Of a DNA stretch of 64,000 nt, positions 61,580 to 64,000 are shown piece after piece. Made by a program: the position numbers and the translations under genes. A model generated the notes under the pieces. It was not told the DNA's origin and did no database searches. It saw only the letters and a list, made by a program, of their open reading frames with translations. Location: the NCBI GenBank assembly GCA_036267355.1, contig DATAWG010000099.1:26393-90392 (forward strand), read 5' to 3'. The DNA comes from Pirellulales bacterium. Its GTDB lineage: Bacteria; Planctomycetota; Planctomycetia; Pirellulales; DATAWG01. The first letter of the stretch is position 1. Each line of letters begins with the position of its first letter.

Positions 61580-64000
61580 TTATTGCCGACAAACGCTTCG
61601 CCGACGCACGGTGAGCAACAGGCCGATCGCGGCGAATACGGCCAACACGATTGCCGAGGGCTCGGGCACCGCGGCGGGGCTGCCGGCGAATGTCGCGTTC
61701 GGAGAGAACGCGGCGGTCACGCTTCCCACGGCCGAGGCGGTGGGCGTGCTAAATGCCGCCGTGTCTGATGCGAGCAGGCTCGATCCGATTTCAGCCGGCG
61801 ATGCGTCGGAGGTCGGCAATGCCCAGCTCGAAGGCAGGACGGCGAGCACACGGCTTTCCATCAGGCTTGCATTCAGGCCGGGATCGGCGCCAGCCAAGTT
61901 CTCGATCGCCGTGATGCGATTTTCCAGCGATTGGCCCGCGGCGCTCGTGATCGCGCCGGAGGCGATCGCGGCCCGAATCGCCGTGAAGGGATCGCGGGTG
62001 TCGGCGGTCGAAGCACTGGAGGTGGCCACGGCGGGCGTTGTGGTTGCGGCTGGTTGAGCGTTTCCTTGGCCGCCGGCAAAGGGCAGGATCGTCACGGTCG
62101 AGCCGGCGTTGATCGCCAGCGTGTTTTGCAGGATCTGCGCGGCCGACAGGCTGGCGGCGTTCAAGCCGTCGCCCACGGTCGTGGTGCCGGCGTACGTTGT
62201 GGGCGAAGTGGTCAATTGGCTGCCCGAGATCACGCCCACCGTTTGCGATGTGGCGCCGACGACCGACACTGCGCCGTCGTTGCTGTTGCCGAGGCCTGCC
62301 GCGGTGATGATGTTGGCCGCGGTGCTGCCTTGCGACAGCGCTTGAGCGCCGGCCAATTGCAGCGTGGCCTCGGAAGCGACGGTTACGGAGATCGCGCCGG
62401 AAACGGTTGCCGGAGAACTGGGGCTCAAGGCCAACGTGCCGCCGTTGACGGCGACCATATTGTTGCCGCCCCAATTTAGCGTGCCGCTGACACGAAGCGT
62501 GCCGGAGTTGACCGTCACAACGCTTCCGTTTCCGATGGCCGTCGCACCGCTGAGCGTGAGCGTGTTGCTGTTGCTATTGCCGGCCACGGTCAGATTGCCG
62601 CTGCTGGTGAGATTCAGCGCGCCGGCGAATCCGGTCGAACTGCTCTGGGTAATGCTCAGCGCCCCGCCGCTGACGTTCAACTGGCCGGCGCCGGTGCCGG
62701 AGAGGTTGCCGATCGAAAAGTTGTTGTTGGAGAGGTTGACGATCGACATGTTGCCGTTGATGGCCAGCGGAGCAGAGCCGCCACCGAGCGTGGCGATCGA
62801 GGATTGATCGCCGGCATTGAGCGTGCCGCTATTGACGATCGTGCTGCCGGTGTAGCCGTTCGCGCCTTCGAGATACAGCGTGCCGCCGCCGGTGAGCACG
62901 ATCGACTGGCCGGGCATGCTGTTCGAATCGTTGATCGAGCCGTTGACGGTCAGCGAGCTGCCGGTGATGCCGTCGATGTTGAAGGTCATGGTTTGGGTGG
63001 AGTCGGCGAGGCCGAGCGTGGAATCGATCTGCGGCGTCGCGCCGCCCGACACATTCAGGATCGCGCCGACGCCGCCGATGCCATTGCTGCCGCGGAGGTT
63101 GTCGAGCGTCAGCGTGCCGCTGCTGAGCGTGTAGGATGTGGAGCTGCTGTCGAACGTCAGTTGTCCGGCGACATCGCTGTTGCCGACGGAGACGACGATC
63201 GGCGAAGTCGCGCCGGCGATCGTGGAGAACGTGGCAGACACGCCCGCGCCGCTGGGGATTTGCATGGGGTTCCAGTTGCTCGCGCTGTCGTAGATACCGC
63301 TGATGCTCGAGGCCCAACTGGCCGAGCCGTTGGCGGGGCCGATGGTCAGATCGAGCGTGTTGCCGCTCGTGGTGAACGTGGCCTGATCGCCGCTGGGCAC
63401 GTCGGCCGCGTTGAGCGAGAGGGCGCTTATATTGTTGGGAGTCGGGTTGTTGGCGACTGATCCATAGGTCATCAATGAATAGAAACCGCCGCTGAAGACA
63501 TAGGGTGTGGTCGAACCGGCTTGGAAGAAATTGAACTGGGCCGAGCCGCTTGCGGGGAGGGTCAAAACGCCCGCCGGGCTGCCGGTGCTCGTGACGGCGA
63601 TCGAATCCAGCACCGCCAGGCCCGAGGCTTGATAATACAACTGCGAGCCGCCGGCCAGCGACAGCGCGCCGACGGTGAGCGTTCCGCCGGTTGCGGGAGC
63701 ATTGGCCACGCCGCCGCCGCTGGGGGCGATGATGCCGCCGTTATTGAGGGTCACTGCGCCGCTGATGAATCCGGGATTGACCGTGCCGCCGGCGCCGGCA
63801 AGCGTGCCATTGTTGTTGACGCTCACCGGTCCGCTCCCGGTGGCCGACGCCGTCGATCCGCTCGATGCATTGGCGACGCGGAGCGTGCCGGCGTTGATTT
63901 GCGTGCCGCCGGAAAACGTGCTGAAGCCGCTCAGTTGCAGCGTTCCGCCGCCGACAATCAGGCTGCCGGACGAAGCTCCGTCGGCGATAACGCCGGCAAA
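61580..64000 (-). CDS. Autotransporter-associated beta-strand repeat protein with PEP-CTERM anchor (partial)
   Basis: The frame is open from base 64000 to the stop at 61580, so at least 807 residues are visible and the N-terminus is beyond the right edge. It is rich in Gly, Ser, Thr, Asn and Ala, with repeated blocks such as GGTLYLEGANGYTGSTIVNS followed by GTLNAG, GALSITQSSSTGFAGALNL and GNSNSNTLTLSGATAIGNG, the autotransporter-associated beta-strand repeat that folds as a beta-helix. The end, AAVPEPSAIVLAVFAAIGLL then LTVRRRSVCRQ, is a PEP-CTERM sorting signal: Pro-Glu-Pro, hydrophobic helix, Arg cluster. An exosortase would cleave it, so the protein is probably surface-exposed. The ligand is unknown. 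No outer-membrane translocator barrel is present. Confidence 0.9.
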   Translation of the reverse strand, partial: FAGVIADGASSGSLIVGGGTLQLSGFSTFSGGTQINAGTLRVANASSGSTASATGSGPVSVNNNGTLAGAGGTVNPGFISGAVTLNNGGIIAPSGGGVANAPATGGTLTVGALSLAGGSQLYYQASGLAVLDSIAVTSTGSPAGVLTLPASGSAQFNFFQAGSTTPYVFSGGFYSLMTYGSVANNPTPNNISALSLNAADVPSGDQATFTTSGNTLDLTIGPANGSASWASSISGIYDSASNWNPMQIPSGAGVSATFSTIAGATSPIVVSVGNSDVAGQLTFDSSSTSYTLSSGTLTLDNLRGSNGIGGVGAILNVSGGATPQIDSTLGLADSTQTMTFNIDGITGSSLTVNGSINDSNSMPGQSIVLTGGGTLYLEGANGYTGSTIVNSGTLNAGDQSSIATLGGGSAPLAINGNMSIVNLSNNNFSIGNLSGTGAGQLNVSGGALSITQSSSTGFAGALNLTSSGNLTVAGNSNSNTLTLSGATAIGNGSVVTVNSGTLRVSGTLNWGGNNMVAVNGGTLALSPSSPATVSGAISVTVASEATLQLAGAQALSQGSTAANIITAAGLGNSNDGAVSVVGATSQTVGVISGSQLTTSPTTYAGTTTVGDGLNAASLSAAQILQNTLAINAGSTVTILPFAGGQGNAQPAATTTPAVATSSASTADTRDPFTAIRAAIASGAITSAAGQSLENRITAIENLAGADPGLNASLMESRVLAVLPSSWALPTSDASPAEIGSSLLASDTAAFSTPTASAVGSVTAAFSPNATFAGSPAAVPEPSAIVLAVFAAIGLLLTVRRRSVCRQ

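Overview
This GC-rich window looks like the chromosome of a planctomycete (Pirellulales-like). The main evidence is the paired DUF1549/DUF1553 and DUF1501 genes, a second stand-alone DUF1501 gene, an OmpL-like porin with a Cys/Pro/Ala-rich N-terminus, an autotransporter-repeat/PEP-CTERM protein, a PP2C/Ser-Thr kinase fusion, an archaemetzincin, and many short dispersed palindromic intergenic repeats. No rRNA, tRNA, phage, insertion-sequence transposase or CRISPR array was seen. Assignments come from reading translations and motifs only; no database search was run.

Layout. 1-3577 (minus): CzcA-type RND metal efflux pump, cut by the left edge, with its periplasmic adaptor upstream. 3578-6195: a decayed duplicate of a gene tail, then a zinc-ribbon membrane protein. 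6819-9614 (plus): a PPi-type phosphofructokinase and a secreted Gly-rich/TPR protein. 9942-20799 (plus): a four-gene envelope locus colinear with pilMNOPQ: a PilM-PilN fusion, two large Pro/Ala-rich single-pass proteins in the PilO and PilP positions, and a 1.4 kaa TPR-secretin. 20961-23699: DUF423 protein, proline dehydrogenase-like and BioF2/GNAT genes. 24141-26503: ECF sigma factor, putative anti-sigma factor and a secreted coiled-coil protein. 26678-31013: DUF1549/DUF1553 plus DUF1501 pair. 31271-38917: 3-hydroxyisobutyrate dehydrogenase-like enzyme, squalene-cyclase-like/DUF4159 protein, ribBA, archaemetzincin and ilvB. 39039-42531: divergent response regulator and hybrid histidine kinase, plus a small membrane protein. 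42758-46658: GNAT, Rieske, LpxL-type acyltransferase, a secreted protein and trmL. 46953-49779 (minus): FAD monooxygenase, MoaD-like carrier and Asp-box protein, the last two overlapping as TGATG. 50103-54458 (minus): porin, P-II protein and Amt ammonium transporter. 54938-56929: APC permease with a large hydrophilic insert. 57581-59359: PP2C-kinase fusion. 59895-61328: DUF1501. 61580-64000: autotransporter-repeat PEP-CTERM protein, cut by the right edge.

The most distinctive signals are these. (i) The rebuilt pilMNOPQ-like locus has fused or enlarged inner-membrane parts. (ii) At least two dispersed palindromic repeat families sit between genes. Family A has five copies of about 105 bp with inverted ends. 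Family B has four hairpins of about 70 bp, each 9-25 bp after a stop codon. In two places a repeat supplies the stop codon of the adjacent gene. (iii) The P-II protein has His at position 51, where the uridylylated Tyr normally lies, and its partner Amt carries an extra cytoplasmic domain. (iv) An 11-bp tandem array lies between the Amt and permease genes.
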